Of a stretch of DNA of 64,000 nt, positions 63,865-64,000 are shown in pieces (the stretch's first letter is position 1; each line of letters begins with the position of its first letter). The stretch is from Neolentinus lepideus HHB14362 ss-1. Its lineage: Eukaryota > Basidiomycota > Agaricomycetes > Gloeophyllales > Gloeophyllaceae. The notes beneath the pieces are model-generated. The model saw nothing but the letters and a program-made list of their open reading frames with translations, searched no databases and was not told the origin of the DNA. The position numbers and the translations under genes are program-made. The stretch covers positions 70,443 to 134,442 of the forward strand of contig KV425597.1 of NCBI GenBank assembly GCA_001632425.1. Reading direction: 5' to 3'.

Positions 63865-64000
63865 CGCTGGGAACGCGACCGCGACGCGTTGTGTGACACA
63901 GCGCGCTTGCCGGAAACGAGTGCCGAGCGAATCGTGGCAAAGACATGCCAAATAAGGCTGAATAGATATGTTTTAAAATATATTTTGGAAGCGAGCGCTC

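Overview
The window reads as nuclear DNA of a filamentous basidiomycete, most likely an Agaricomycete. Nearly every gene I could resolve is split by many GT-AG introns of about 45-70 bases (8 to 12 exons is common, with micro-exons of 11 and 15 bases), spacing is compact, and the conserved proteins are fungal/eukaryotic: RPB9, the Dam1/DASH subunit Spc19, cohesin Scc3, threonine synthase and an SCF-type F-box/WD40 protein. I rebuilt splice sites by hand; for every multi-exon model with listed exons the exon lengths add up to an open frame. Products are named from motifs, not from searches.

Layout. 0-9.3 kb: three head-to-tail copies of a class II SAM-dependent O-methyltransferase with their flanks; copies 1 and 2 are nearly identical and copy 3 is more diverged. 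9.6-12.2 kb (-): F-box/WD40 protein. 13.8-14.5 kb (-): a small WH1 plus CRIB-like protein related to WASP. 15.7-17.9 kb (+): a 12-exon cytochrome P450. 18.3-20.6 kb (-): a RING protein with a long acidic tail. 22.7-24.1 kb (+): a TPT/DMT nucleotide-sugar-type transporter. 24.8-25.6 kb (+): SPC19. 27.4-30.1 kb (+): a P-loop ATPase. 31.8-34.1 kb (-): a nuclease-fold-like orphan and a four-helix membrane protein. 34.9-36.7 kb (+): FMN-dependent alpha-hydroxyacid oxidase, lactate 2-monooxygenase type. 37.1-37.7 kb (+): RPB9, whose first coding exon is only the ATG. 39.2-41.0 kb (-): threonine synthase. 41.0-46.3 kb: gene-poor island with two inverted copies of a tRNA-like (pol III box) repeat. 46.3-49.0 kb (+): protein kinase with a degenerate activation segment. 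49.8-52.2 kb and 54.5-58.8 kb (+): two large Ser/Pro-rich coiled-coil proteins. 59.0-63.9 kb (-): cohesin SCC3.

Working together. Most of the window is unlinked housekeeping: transcription (RPB9), chromosome segregation (SPC19, SCC3), ubiquitin ligases (F-box/WD40, RING), amino-acid synthesis. The left 18 kb is the accessory part: an expanded O-methyltransferase array and, 6.7 kb further on, a P450. Both are typical tailoring enzymes, but no backbone synthase is visible here, so a metabolite cluster is only a possibility. The most unusual items are the WASP-like protein without an actin-nucleating tail, the tRNA-like repeat pair, an inverted pair of coding-like fragments near 21.5 kb, the kinase without an APE motif, and the ATG-only exon of RPB9.
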